From positions 2,577,208-2,641,207 of the forward strand of contig NZ_KQ031391.1 of NCBI RefSeq assembly GCF_000966285.1: a DNA stretch of 64,000 bases. Direction: 5' to 3'. The translations under genes were made by a program, and so were the position numbers. Below are positions 34,960-44,628 of the stretch, in pieces. The DNA comes from Pseudofrankia sp. DC12. Lineage in GTDB: Bacteria > Actinomycetota > Actinomycetes > Frankiales > Frankiaceae. The stretch's first letter is position 1, and each line of letters starts with the position of its first letter. The notes under the pieces are model-generated. The model was not told the origin of the DNA and did not search any database. It worked only from the letters and a program-made list of their open reading frames with translations.

Positions 34960-36195
34960 CTACGATTCGGGTCCGATGATGATCGAGAGGATCGAGCCGT
35001 TGGGTCCGGCAGAGGTAATCCGGACTCGCCCTCCAGGCTCGACTGCCGCTCGCGGCGGTTCCTCAGTCTCGGCGAGGCTTTGCGCGAAGTTCGACTGGGC
35101 ATCGAGGAGCCCGGTCGGGTTGACTCTCGCGAGCTCCTCGTCGACCGCGCCATCGATGCCGCGACGGATGGTCAGTGTCCGCCCGTTGACTCGGGTCCGC
35201 CTCTCGACTCCCCACGCATAGCCCGAGCCGTAGGGGGTTCCAAAGCGCCTGCGCGGCGGGCCCTGCCCGCCCGCGGGCACGCTGTGCCGCTCGTCCTGCG
35301 CCCACTCTGCGGCTGCGCGTAGGTTGCCGCCGAAGTCGGCGAGGGCGGTCCACGCGATCCTCAATGCGGCGAACGTCGCCTCATCATCCAAGGTCCGCAT
35401 GTTGCCCCTGGCCACTCTGCGGTCATCTGGCGCGGCCTCGACGCCGTCGCACTCAAGCTCCACGGCCCGGTAGGCCACGGTGTCTCTGGAAGTCACCGTA
35501 CTCACGGCGAGGCCAGGAAGCGGGGCGCCGCCGATCTGGATTCCGTCGAGCTGGATCACGGCGCCGGCCAGTTGCCTGACGGCGTAGTCGGCCCTCGCGG
35601 TTCCCTTGCACTCCAGGAAGAAGAGGCGAAACGGCCAGCGCGACCCCGGAACGTGCGCGATCAGCAGGTAATCGGGGTGCTTGCCGTCGTCCTCGACGGT
35701 GAGCTTCCTCCCATGTAGCTTGAGGAAGCCTTGCTTGCGGAGTAGGTCGACATCGACAACCTCGATCAGTCCGGGGCGGAGGCCGCGGTCCCGAATCCAG
35801 TCCTCGGCGATGCGCACGGCGAAGCCGATGCCGAGTTCCTCGGACGTGACCCGGCGCTGGTTGCCCCTGATCTCCCGGCCGGCGTCGCTGACCACGAGCC
35901 GGCCCGCCTTGTCGTGGGCGAAGAAGCCGAGATAGCGAAGGGGTGCCCACCGCTGGTAGAGCTCGATGAGCTCGTCCGGGTACGGGGGCTGGGTGGCAAG
36001 GGCGAGCCTGTGCAGTGCCTCGGCCGGCTGGAGTCGGATCCCCGATACCAGGCCAGCGGCCGGAACGATCCCCTTGGGCGGCGTGATGCCCGCCTTGCTG
36101 ATCTGGCTCTTGATCTCCTTGACCAAGGTGGAGTCGCTGCACCCCTCGAACATGATCTCGGAACGTAGAACCCTTTTCGCCTCAGCGAGATCCAC
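34960..36195 (-). CDS. Putative PD-(D/E)XK nuclease-like protein
   Basis: The 411-residue protein has no signal peptide or membrane helix. Residues 119-136 form an amphipathic helix with acidic residues (EELGIGFAVRIAEDWI), followed by HPDYLLIAHV (Asp175) and RLFFLECKGTARADY (Glu195, Lys197). The order Glu, Asp, x19, Glu-x-Lys after two beta strands is the core of the restriction-endonuclease-like fold. The N-terminal ~110 residues and C-terminal ~180 residues are unrecognised and could bind DNA or a partner. It stands alone between repeat copies A and B among other conflict genes, so a defence nuclease is plausible but unproven. Confidence 0.55.
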   Translation of the reverse strand: MDLAEAKRVLRSEIMFEGCSDSTLVKEIKSQISKAGITPPKGIVPAAGLVSGIRLQPAEALHRLALATQPPYPDELIELYQRWAPLRYLGFFAHDKAGRLVVSDAGREIRGNQRRVTSEELGIGFAVRIAEDWIRDRGLRPGLIEVVDVDLLRKQGFLKLHGRKLTVEDDGKHPDYLLIAHVPGSRWPFRLFFLECKGTARADYAVRQLAGAVIQLDGIQIGGAPLPGLAVSTVTSRDTVAYRAVELECDGVEAAPDDRRVARGNMRTLDDEATFAALRIAWTALADFGGNLRAAAEWAQDERHSVPAGGQGPPRRRFGTPYGSGYAWGVERRTRVNGRTLTIRRGIDGAVDEELARVNPTGLLDAQSNFAQSLAETEEPPRAAVEPGGRVRITSAGPNGSILSIIIGPES

Positions 36196-36474
36196 GGTCG
36201 CATGATCTCATGGCGCTCGAGCACCTCGGCACCCAGGGCGTCGAGAGTACGGCCGATTCGGGTCAGATCTGCGGCTCACCGGTTGGCGAGCGGGCGCTGC
36301 AGCTCCAGGTGTCGACGTCGCAGCCAAGGCTGTGGGCGCTGCAAGGAGGAACCCAACCCATGTCGACCCTCGGATGGGAGGGATTTGATCGGATCGGATC
36401 GGATCGGATCGGATGCTCACCAAGGGGGCGGTGGCCAGCCGGCTGGTCGGCGCGCGAAGCGCCCAAGGCGACCG
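36196..36474. other. 5' flank of the nuclease-like gene
   Basis: No gene is evident. It contains the pentanucleotide tandem repeat listed next and leads into repeat copy B. Confidence 0.4.
36387..36413. repeat. GATCG tandem repeat
   Basis: Five perfect GATCG units plus a partial GA lie about 190 bp upstream of the nuclease-like gene start. Such a slippage-prone tract in a 5' region could vary in length between strains. Confidence 0.7.
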
Positions 36475-36554
36475 TTTATGATCACCGAATACGGCGCGGT
36501 TTGAATAACCGCACTCCACCAGTCAAATAGAATTTCGCTAGGAAGACATTTTCT
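36475..36554. repeat. Module-boundary repeat, copy B
   Basis: Shared blocks: ATGATCACCGAATACGG (36478-36494), CGGTTTGAATAACCGCACTC (36497-36516), CACCAGTCAAATAG (36517-36530). It ends 4 bp from the stop of the coiled-coil membrane-protein gene on the minus strand. Confidence 0.75.
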
Positions 36555-36558
36555 CGAC

Positions 36559-37290
36559 TCAAGGGTTACGCTCGGCGTGTCGATTTACGCTTTGCCCGAA
36601 AAAATATCCAAGAATGATTAGAAAACTGCTGCTCACAATTTCGGGAACTGCGGTCTTGCTAAACATTGCCACCACTAGCGCTATGGTGAGTGCGACGAGC
36701 AAAAAACTTCCGATAACCGTCGCGATCGACTCTCTGCCAAGAAACTGCTGAAGTACGACCCATCGCCTTTCCATGACTTCGAGTTTAGTCATAGCCAACT
36801 CGCGATCAACTCTGGCCCGCTCCGCTTCTTGAGCCCGCCGCACCTGCTCGGATTGCTGGCCCAAATCGCGAGCTTGAATCTCAAGCTCTTCAACCTCTCT
36901 GGCCAGATTCTCACGAATGGCAAGATCGTCAATCTGTCCGATCAGGTCACGAATCGATTCGATCTTCTGGGAACCACCCAGAAGACGAATCCGACTTAGA
37001 ACGAGTTGCTTTCGCTCCAGCAGTAGCGGCAACACGCCGACTTCAAAGCTAGATTCAACGGAAGCGAACACTAGCGCACTGTTGGACTTGAGTCGGAAGA
37101 GCCCGAACTGCTGCGGATTAGAGATCGCGGCATCTAGCACTGAGAGAGAGTCCTGCAATTGAGTGAGATTCTGCTTCTCTATTGCGTCGAGCGATAGTCC
37201 GTGACCAGCAAGCTCGCCTTCAAAGAAGTTTCGCGCTTCTTCGCGAACTCGCTCATGGCTCTTCTCAATGGCTACGTCGCCGCTAGACAT
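36559..37290 (-). CDS. Coiled-coil protein with two C-terminal membrane helices
   Basis: This is a 243-residue protein of clearly lower GC than its surroundings. A long alpha-helical, Glu/Arg/Gln-rich region (about residues 105-175, LAREVEELEIQARDLGQQSE and VRRAQEAERARVDRELAM) predicts a coiled coil, followed by two hydrophobic helices (about 190-210, IATVIGSFLLVALTIALVVA; 218-235, IVSSSFLIILGYFFGQ). No enzymatic motif is visible. As a single-gene module between repeat copies B and C it could be a membrane effector or anchor, but no family is recognised. Confidence 0.6.
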   Translation of the reverse strand: MSSGDVAIEKSHERVREEARNFFEGELAGHGLSLDAIEKQNLTQLQDSLSVLDAAISNPQQFGLFRLKSNSALVFASVESSFEVGVLPLLLERKQLVLSRIRLLGGSQKIESIRDLIGQIDDLAIRENLAREVEELEIQARDLGQQSEQVRRAQEAERARVDRELAMTKLEVMERRWVVLQQFLGRESIATVIGSFLLVALTIALVVAMFSKTAVPEIVSSSFLIILGYFFGQSVNRHAERNP

Positions 37291-37624
37291 CGCTCTCCCC
37301 GAAATCCAAAAAATTGCTCAGTTCCTATGATACCGGCCACCCGGCTTGGCCGTGGCCTTGGACGGTTGCAACGTCTGACTGCCGAGTCAGGCACTCCACG
37401 TGCTCGGGTCCGGGTAACCGGCGGGACTTCCCTACGGGCCGAGGTCGCCCGCCGTTCCGCGACCATCACGTCACGTAGGCGACCTCCCGCGGCTTCGAGC
37501 CAAGGGGCCTGGCACCCAAGAGCGATGCCGGCCGGGCTCCAACCCTGCTGTCAGCGATCGCGAGGCCCAGCCATCACACCGCGGCGCGCAGTCAGCGCGG
37601 GACATCGGACCGCCGCCGAGCCGG
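37291..37624. other. No gene seen
   Basis: A GC-rich ~330-bp spacer between the coiled-coil gene and repeat copy C. No ORF has a protein signature. Confidence 0.4.
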
Positions 37625-37707
37625 CGTTCGTGAATACAGCAGGGTTCAAATAGCAGCACTCCACCAGTCAACTGAGATTTATTCACGCCAGATGTAACTT
37701 CCGGCGG
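37625..37707. repeat. Module-boundary repeat, copy C
   Basis: Shared blocks: GTGAATACAGCAGGGTTCAA (37630-37649), ATAGCAGCACTCCACCAGTC (37650-37669), TGAGATTTATTC (37673-37684) and CCAGATGTAACTTCCGG (37688-37704). It ends 23 bp from the stop of the large WD40 gene (minus). Confidence 0.8.
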
Positions 37708-37730
37708 TTGCTAAAGGTTTGACGTTCTGG

Positions 37731-40562
37731 TTAGCAAGTGCGCTGGTACGTGAGATCAGGAATGTACTGGACCCACTCGGTGGAGGTGAGGCCGCCGCCC
37801 GCTCGTGCGCACGCAGTGGGCACGAGGGCCTTTCGTAGGCCGGCAAGGTAGCTGAGGTCCCATCGGATGGGTTGCGGAAGGGCCGAACCGTTAATATTTG
37901 CCACTGTCAGCTCGGTGTCGTCGGCGTTGAAGGCGATTTGACTAAGGCAGCAGGACTCGACTGCAAGTGTTGGGAGGTCGATGCGGCGCGGGGACGCCAA
38001 GTCGGCTACATCCCAGAGGGAGATCGTCTCTCCGCCGACGGCGAGCGTGGTCGAGTCATGGCTGAATGCCAGTGATCTGGCTGAGCCGAGGTGGCCGGAA
38101 AGCGTTCCGCCGAGCCGACGTGGGGAGGTTGGGTCCGATAGATCCCACAGGGTCACGGTGGAACCAGTCGCACCGTCGTAGGTGGCGCTCGCGAGTGTCT
38201 TCCCATCAGGAGCGAAAGTTGGTAGCTCAATGGACTCGGTGGGGACGGATGCCAGGAGCCGAGGAGATTCCGGACGGGACGTATCCCATATCTCCAAGGT
38301 CAGTTTTCCGTGGACGTATCCTGTCATGATAAGCTTGGTGCCGTCTGGGCTCCAGATCATTTCTGCGCCGTAGCTGTCAAGGTCGGTCTTGGGAGTTCGG
38401 AGGCGGCGGGGCTCGCTGGGATCAGCGAGGTTCCACAGCTCCAGCGTTCCCTGGGCGGTCCCTATGGCCAGCATCTTTGCGTCGGCAGTGAAAGATGGGG
38501 CAGTGGAATAGTCTGCGACGATTGGGAGCTTGGCCAGGAAGCGGGGAGAGGTCGGGTCCGCGATATCCCAGAGCTCTACCGGTTCGTTCTGGTCCGCTGC
38601 CGAGTAGCTTTCAGCGAGGCCATCGTACGCGTCGCGGGTCACGGATATCTTGGTGGCGGACACGACAAGAAGTTTGCCGCCGGGAGCGAACCGGGTGCTC
38701 CGTACGAAAGATCCACCGGGCACGCCAGGCAGCGTTGCGACGCGTCGCGGAGATCCCGCGTGGGTGATGTCCCAGATTTCTACTGGCCCATCGTGTTCTT
38801 TGGGGTCGGTAGCGGCCGTCGAGGTCTCGTCGAGACCAGCGGCGCGGACGAGTGTGGTGCCATCGGCGGTAACGGCAACATCTTGGTTCCGGAACGGGTC
38901 GAACCCTTGAATGTAGTCTGGCTCCGGGTCGACTGGCGTGAGCAGTGCAGCGGGAAGGCGTCGAGGCGCGGCGAGGTCTTTGATGTGCCACAGGGCCGCG
39001 GTGGCGTCAAAACTACCCGTGGCGAGAGTGGCGCCGTTCGGGGCGAATGCCACGGCGTCCACGCCATCGGTGTGGCCTGTGAAGGTCTCTGTACGTTTCG
39101 GGTCGACTGGGTCGGTTACGTCCCAGACGGTGACGGTGCTGTCGTTACTGCCGATCGCGAGGGCCGATCCGTCGCGGTTGAACGCGAGGGCGAGCAGGTT
39201 GGTCGTATGCGTGACGACCGGTTGGCCTATGCGGCGAGCCGTCGCGGGGTCGTGGACGTCCCAAAGGGCAAACGTGCCGTCGGAGCTACCGCTGACCAGG
39301 GTGGTGCCGCCAGGCGTGAACGCGACCGCGTTGACGCCTCGAATCTGTTCCATAGGCTGGTCGAGTACTTCCCCGTTGGCCTCGCCGAATGGCCCGTCTC
39401 CTTCTGTGCTGCCCTCTAGGCGCCGTGGCGCGGTGGGATCCCGGATGTCCCATAGGTGCACACCGGAGTCTCCGCCGACAGCCAGGGTGTTGCCGTCGCT
39501 GGTGACCGCCATGGACAGCACATTGAACGTGTCGTGGATCGGGGTGCCGAACGGCCTTGGTGCGATCGGGTCGGAGGCATCCCAGAGGATCACTGTGCCG
39601 TCGGTGCTGCCGCTGACGAGCGTCTTGCCGTCGGCGGTGAACGCGACAGCCCGGATGTTGCCGGTGTGGCCGCGTAGCGGCTGACCGAGGCGCCGCGGCG
39701 CGGCCGGATCGGAGGTGTCCCACAAGATGATCTCGGCGTCCGTGGCTTCGACGCCGGTGCCGCTGGTATGGGCACTTCCGCTGCTGCCAGTAGTGGCGGT
39801 CGCGAGGACGTCTCCGTCTGGAGTGAACGCAACGGCGAGAACGCCGCCGGTCAGACCGGCGAGCGGATGGCCGAATGGTCGGGGCGAATCCGGGTGGGAC
39901 ACGTCCCACAGGGAAACGGTGCCGTCGGCGCTGCCGGTAGCCAGTGTCGTGCCACTGCCAGTGAAGGCGACCGTGTTGACGGTGGACTTGTGTCTGGTGA
40001 TCGTCGCGGCGAGCGGGCTGCTGCCGACGAGAGTGTCAAGCAGGTTCGCCCGGGCGCCGGGGCTGGTGGCGATGGTGTCGGCGGCGACGGCCAAGCGGAG
40101 CGCCGTGCGTGGGTCGGTTTGCCGGACGCCGTCGGCGCGGGCGAGCAGTCCTTCGGCGATCGCCGAGCGCCGAGCCTGTTCCGTCGCCTTTTCGCGATCG
40201 ACCGCTCGTTGCCACTGCACCAGGGCGGTGAGGCCACCACCGGTGACGAGCAGCCCGAGTACGGCCAGTACGGCCACGGTGCGCAGACGTGCGCGACGGC
40301 CTTGTCGTTGACTGGCGGCGAGGAAGTCGTGGGCCCGTGGACTGAGCTGGGCATCGCTGCGGGTGTCGCTGGCCCAGGCCGCGGCCACGGCGTACCGCAA
40401 AGTCAGTTGTCGCAGGTCAAGGCCAGTTTTCGGCACTGCGCCATGGCGGGAGGATCCTGCCGCCGCCTTGATCTTATGATCTTGGTTTGGTGACTGTCCG
40501 TCGCTGACGGCGCCAGGCGCGGGCGGCTCGCGGCCCCCTGAGCTAATGACTGACAGTGACAC
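37731..40562 (-). pseudogene. WD40 half of an nSTAND protein severed by an ISAs1-family element
   Basis: The open frame is 943 codons, but the first 59, including the ATG, are encoded by the left end of the IS. Native sequence starts at AAAWASDTRSDAQLSPRAHD, continues with a membrane helix (LRTVAVLAVLGLLVTGGGLT), then a long series of WD40 repeats (VNTVAFTGSGTTLATGSADG; AVAFTADGKTLVSGSTDGTV; ALAFNRDGSALAIGSNDS and others), probably two propellers, and the tail GGGLTSTEWVQYIPDLTYQR. WD40 propellers in nSTAND proteins sense a ligand and control the NTPase. If expressed from inside the IS, this half would lack the nuclease and NTPase domains, so it is presumably non-functional. Confidence 0.85.
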
Positions 40563-42204
40563 CGGTGAGGTCGGGTCTGTCCGGGAGATGCCGGGTTGTC
40601 ACGTTCGGCGTGCCGGCGGGGAGAAGGGCAACGGGGCGCGGTTAGGACAGGGGCTTCCTAGGTCCGATGTCCGCCGGAGGCCCCGTTGCCCGTCCAGTCT
40701 CGCATGCCCGTCTCGCGGAGCTCCCGGTCGACGGCGGCCCCTCGACGTCCCGCCCGTAGGGCGGCGACCGCGGCGAGGAAGGCTGTGGTGACGGCGGCTC
40801 GGTCCGAGGTGGCGAGGGCGCTGGCCGCGGCCGAACGCGAGGAGACCCTGGCTCGCGCGCAGGTGACAGTGAATGCGCTGGTCGCGCGGGCGGTGGCGGT
40901 GCGGGCACTGGCGGGCGGGTCGCTGCTCGAGGCGTTCGCGTCGGTGGTCGACCCGCGTCACCCGCGCGGGGTGCGCCACGCGCTCCCGGTGATCCTGACG
41001 TTGTGCGTGGGGGCGGTGCTGCGTGGGGAGACCGAGGTCCTCGACGTGGCGGTCGCGGTCGAGCACGCCGACCAGGTGCTGCTCGCCGCGTGCGGCGCCC
41101 GGACCTCGCCGACGACCGGCCTGTTCGAGGCCCCGTCGCAGGACACGGTGCTGCGCGTGCTCGCGAAGCTGAGCGCGGCATCCCTGGACGAGACCGTCGG
41201 GGCCCACCTGTCCGGCCGCGTGCGCCGCGTCCACGGCGAACGCCCCGACCCCGACGACCCTGCCGGCCCGGACGGGAACGGGCAACCGGCGCACGCGGGC
41301 CGGGCGGGGCGGCGGCGTGAGCAGCGCGCCGCGCGGCGTGCGTTCGCCGCGGACGGCAAGGCGCTGCGCGGCGCCGCGCGCGACGGGACGCGCACGTACC
41401 TGCTCTCGGTGGCGACCCACGACGAGGGCGTCGTCGTCGCCCAGCACGAGATCGGCGAGAAGACCAACGAGGTCCCCGCCCTGGTCCCGCTACTGAAGGC
41501 CCTGGACGCCTACCAGCCCCTGGCCGGCGCCGTGATCACTGTCGATGCCGGCCACACCGTACGCGCGCACGGCAGGGCGATCCGCGCGCTCGGCGCGCAC
41601 TTCGTGTTCACCGTCAAACTCAACACCCCGGCACTCAATGCCGACTGCGAGGCCGCCGCGGACTGGAACAACCTGCCCGTCGAGCACGCGGCCGAGACCC
41701 ACGGCCACGGACGCGAGGAACTGCGCACGATCCGCCGCGCTCCGGCGACCGCCGAGATCCGCGCCCGCCACCCGGGCGCCCGCACCGTCGCGCTCATCGA
41801 GCGCTACGCCACCCACACCGTCCACAAGGGCAAGGGCGCCAGGCGGGTCACGCAGACCGTGACCACCGCGGTGTCGGTGTTCGTCATCACCAGCCTGGAA
41901 CTCGACGAGGTCACCGCCGAGGAACTCGCGGGCTACGTGAAGGGCCACTGGGCCATCGAGAGCAAGGTCCACTATGTCCGTGACGTCACCTACCGTGAGG
42001 ACGCCTCTCAGGTGAGGACCGGTGACCTCCCCCGAGTCATGGCCACGCTCCGTAACACAGCGATCAGCCTGATCCGGCTCGCCGGCCACAAGGCGATCAA
42101 GCCCACCATTCGGCGGCTCAAGCACGACACAGCCCTACTCCTGAACGTCCTCGGCCTCAAACACCCCGCCTGACCAGCACAGACAGACTTTGCGGTACGC
42201 CGTG
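40386..42204 (+). mobile_element. ISAs1-family insertion sequence, 1819 bp, with 9-bp target duplication
   Basis: Perfect 19-bp terminal repeats CACGGCGTACCGCAAAGTC (40386-40404) and its complement (42186-42204) bound an intact transposase gene. GGCCGCGGC is duplicated directly on both sides (40377-40385 and 42205-42213). Removing the IS and one duplicate rejoins the interrupted nSTAND gene in frame, which fixes the ends to the base. Confidence 0.93.
40686..42173 (+). CDS. ISAs1-family transposase
   Basis: The 495-residue protein (TTG start at 40686; an ATG follows at 40704) has the family's N-terminal block, LLEAFASVVDPRHPRGVRHA and ILTLCVGAVLRGETEVLDVA, then the DDE-like core: AFAADGKALRGAARDGTRTY, HEIGEKTNEVPALVPLLKAL, VITVDAGHTVRAHGRAIRAL, FVFTVKLNTP, and near the C-terminus GHWAIESKVHYVRDVTYRED. 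These are the ISAs1 hallmarks. Between about residues 180 and 218 a Pro/Arg/Gly-rich insertion extends the usual length of about 380-400 residues. It appears intact. The stop lies 31 bp from the right end of the element. Confidence 0.9.
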   Translation: MPVQSRMPVSRSSRSTAAPRRPARRAATAARKAVVTAARSEVARALAAAEREETLARAQVTVNALVARAVAVRALAGGSLLEAFASVVDPRHPRGVRHALPVILTLCVGAVLRGETEVLDVAVAVEHADQVLLAACGARTSPTTGLFEAPSQDTVLRVLAKLSAASLDETVGAHLSGRVRRVHGERPDPDDPAGPDGNGQPAHAGRAGRRREQRAARRAFAADGKALRGAARDGTRTYLLSVATHDEGVVVAQHEIGEKTNEVPALVPLLKALDAYQPLAGAVITVDAGHTVRAHGRAIRALGAHFVFTVKLNTPALNADCEAAADWNNLPVEHAAETHGHGREELRTIRRAPATAEIRARHPGARTVALIERYATHTVHKGKGARRVTQTVTTAVSVFVITSLELDEVTAEELAGYVKGHWAIESKVHYVRDVTYREDASQVRTGDLPRVMATLRNTAISLIRLAGHKAIKPTIRRLKHDTALLLNVLGLKHPA

Positions 42205-42212
42205 GGCCGCGG

Positions 42213-44163
42213 CGAGGGTGAGCCGGTTTCCTTGGTAGAGGTGGACAGGGTTGCGATTGCCTTCGGTCCAGGCGTGTGCGTCGTCATCGAGGCGTTGCCG
42301 CAGGAGCTGTCCGGCGCGGTCGCTGTCGATCCACTCGCGAAGCGTGGGCCAGGCGCGTAGAAGTGCCTCGTGCGTGATCTCGACTCGATCTTCATGGATC
42401 GTGACAAGGCGGGCATCGGGTGCGGCTAACTCGGTGAGTACCCGTTGCGTGCGCTGTGGGTCTGGGGCGCTGGCGAGCAAGCGCGCGAGAGGCATGCGGC
42501 GTCGGGTGTCGTCGGTGCCTTCGCCGATCTGGACCAGGTCGAGGAGCAGGTTGCGGGCCGTGTCGTAGTGATCTTTGTCGAGTCGGGCGACGATGTCGTC
42601 GGCAGTGCTCGCGACGGCCCGGCGTATCCCGCCGGTGGCCTGGTAGGCGGCAAGGGTGAGATGCGTTCCAGCGCTTCGCTGGCAGGTCACCAGCAGCGCG
42701 TGCGACAGCAAAGGCAGCTGGCCAACCTCGTAGCTGGCCTCGGCGCCCGCGCTTCTCCCCGCTCGGGGACCGAGGTCGTCGATTAGTCGGTCGACCAGCC
42801 CTAGCTCAAGCGTCAGGCCGGCCGCTGCCGCGGGCTGTTCGACAGCGGATCGCAGCTCGTCCGAACTCATTGGGCCGACAAGCACCGGGTGAGCTTCCAT
42901 CGCCGCCCGTAGCTGCGGGAATGCCGCGAGGTGCGCGACGAAGTCGGCCCTGATACCGATCACCACGGCCGCGGCAGGTGCAGACCCGTCGTCACAGGCC
43001 GCCGCGGCACAGATCGCGTCGATGAACGCCTGCCGAGCAGCGCTATCCGTGCACTGCGTGAACACCTCCTCGAACTGGTCGACCACCAGCAGGCAGCGGT
43101 CGGCGCCGGCCGGCGGCGATTCCAGGTCGCCAGTTCTGGCGTCCTCGCCAAGCCAAGCCGCCAGCCGATCAGGGTCGGCCCGCAACTGGCCTGCCAACCC
43201 GTCAGCCGAACGCCTGGTCGCTGCGGCGACCGCTGCGGCGAGTGCGCCCAGGGGATCCCCGGTAGGCGTGAACAGAGCCCGAGGCCAGGCTTCTGATCCA
43301 GCCACGTCGAGCTGCCCCTGGCGCAGCGCGGGCAGCATGCCAGCCGCGAGAAGCGACGACTTTCCCGCGCCAGATGCCCCCATGACCACCAAGGGCCGGC
43401 CCTCCGCGTGAGAACGCGACAGCCGTCCGACGACTCGGGCAGCGAGCTGCTCCCGACCGAAGAACACCGACGCGTCGGCCTCGGTGAACGCGGCCAACCC
43501 CTTGTACGGGCAGGCCGCATCGCGGTCGCTCTGGCCTTCCAGCAGGGCTTTCGCCGCGCTGGCAGCACTCTCACGACGACGAGGGTCGACAGGTAGAAGA
43601 TCGTGAATTTGGGACAATACGTCGCCGAGGACGATCTGGCCGGCATTGGTCCGGCGGACGCCGTCGTGGACATCGAGCAGGCGGCACAGCTTGTCGTAGT
43701 GCCATACCGCCCAGTCCCGCAGACCCAGACGCTTGGCGTAACTCTCGATGAGTCGATCAACCGTGTCGACGCCGCCGCCTCCCGCCACCGGCGAGAGCAC
43801 GACGTTCGTGGTCATCAGTAGGTAGTCCGGTACTCGGCCCTTCTTGACCCTTACAGAGTCGGGCTCCAACCACTTCTCAAGTTCGGCCTTCACCTGGGCT
43901 GCGAACCAGCGCTCGCCGCTTGCCGTGTCCCCCGGGCGACGCAGGTACTTGGCCTGTACGACTCCGAAGCCGTTCCACCTACCTCGGCCGTCCCGATGCG
44001 GAAGATTCACACCGCCCTCGAACGTAGCTTCGCGTCCGCCATCCGGACCGTCGCCGAACACCTCGACACCAGGACCCAACGCAGCCAGCACCAATGCCTG
44101 CGACAGGTGCTCGAACTCCCGTTCGCCCAACCGGCTCAAGTCGTAGTCCACAGCCCGAATCAT
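42213..44163 (-). pseudogene. Mrr-like nuclease plus nSTAND NTPase half of the interrupted protein
   Basis: From the ATG at 44163, residues 1-110 resemble an Mrr/restriction-endonuclease domain: LGEREFEHLSQALVLAALG, GDGPDGGREATF (Asp41, Glu45) and FGVVQAKYLRR (Gln70-x-Lys72, the QxK form of the Mrr motif). Then comes an nSTAND NTPase: PYKGLAAFTEADASVFFGRE, Walker A GASGAGKS (262-269), Walker B CLLVVDQFEEVF (about 358), and a winged-helix region ending VHLYQGNRLTLAAA. The ISAs1 element enters exactly there; the frame then runs into the IS and stops at 42157. In Avs-like antiphage NTPases a similar nuclease is activated on ligand sensing. Cut from its WD40 sensor, this half is probably inactive or unregulated. 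Confidence 0.85.
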
Positions 44164-44549
44164 TCAGCTTGCTCTGCCGCAACCGATCACCCGGGTCGCG
44201 GATCCTGTGTCCGTGGCCGCCGTCGCGCCAGGCGGCCCCCGAAAGACTTAGCGGCCCCGCTGACCTGGGTGAGCCGCTGCTCGCCGCCGCGCTGGATGTC
44301 GAGATCGTCCTCTTTCCAGTAGAGGAGGCCATCGACGCCGGTGAACACGAGCCGATCGTGGAGCAACCGGTCCAACTCGCCGGCAGCGGCAGCGAACTGC
44401 GCCGCCTGCACCACTGCACCGGTAGCCAGAAGCCGGAAGCCGGAACATCACCCGGTTTCGCCCGTCGAGACAAGGCAACAACTGATCGAGTGCTCATCAC
44501 GGCTGCGCCGACCAGGAGGCTCGGTCCACGTCGCGCCCAGGGCGGCCAT
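44164..44549. other. 5' flank of the nSTAND gene
   Basis: No complete gene. A minus-strand stretch of ~75 codons (44187-44414) reads LDRLLHDRLVFTGVDGLLYW and KEDDLDIQRGGEQRL, which is protein-like but has no start signal or known family. Parts of 44400-44549 (for example CCAGGAGGCTCGGTC at 44512-44526) recur upstream of repeat copy F. Confidence 0.35.
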
Positions 44550-44628
44550 CCATGATCACTGAATACTGCACACTTTGAATAACAACACTCTGCCAGTCAA
44601 ATGAGATCTATTCGAACTCAGTTGCCGG
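44550..44628. repeat. Module-boundary repeat, copy D
   Basis: Shared blocks: CCATGATCACTGAATAC (44550-44566), ACTTTGAATAACAACACTCT (44572-44591), GCCAGTCAAATGAGATCTAT (44592-44611), TCGAACTCAGTTGCCGG (44612-44628). TTTGAATA and TATTCGAA pair over 8 bp, with one G-T, around the middle. It overlaps the end of an IS110-like fragment. Confidence 0.8.

Noticed and set aside
37640-37675. GGGTTCAAAT in repeat copy C (and GGTTCGAAT-like forms in others) followed by a CCA, resembling a tRNA T-arm and 3' end
   Set aside because: The 5-bp T-stem does not pair and no acceptor, D or anticodon arm precedes it, so this is not a tRNA gene or an obvious tRNA-derived att site.
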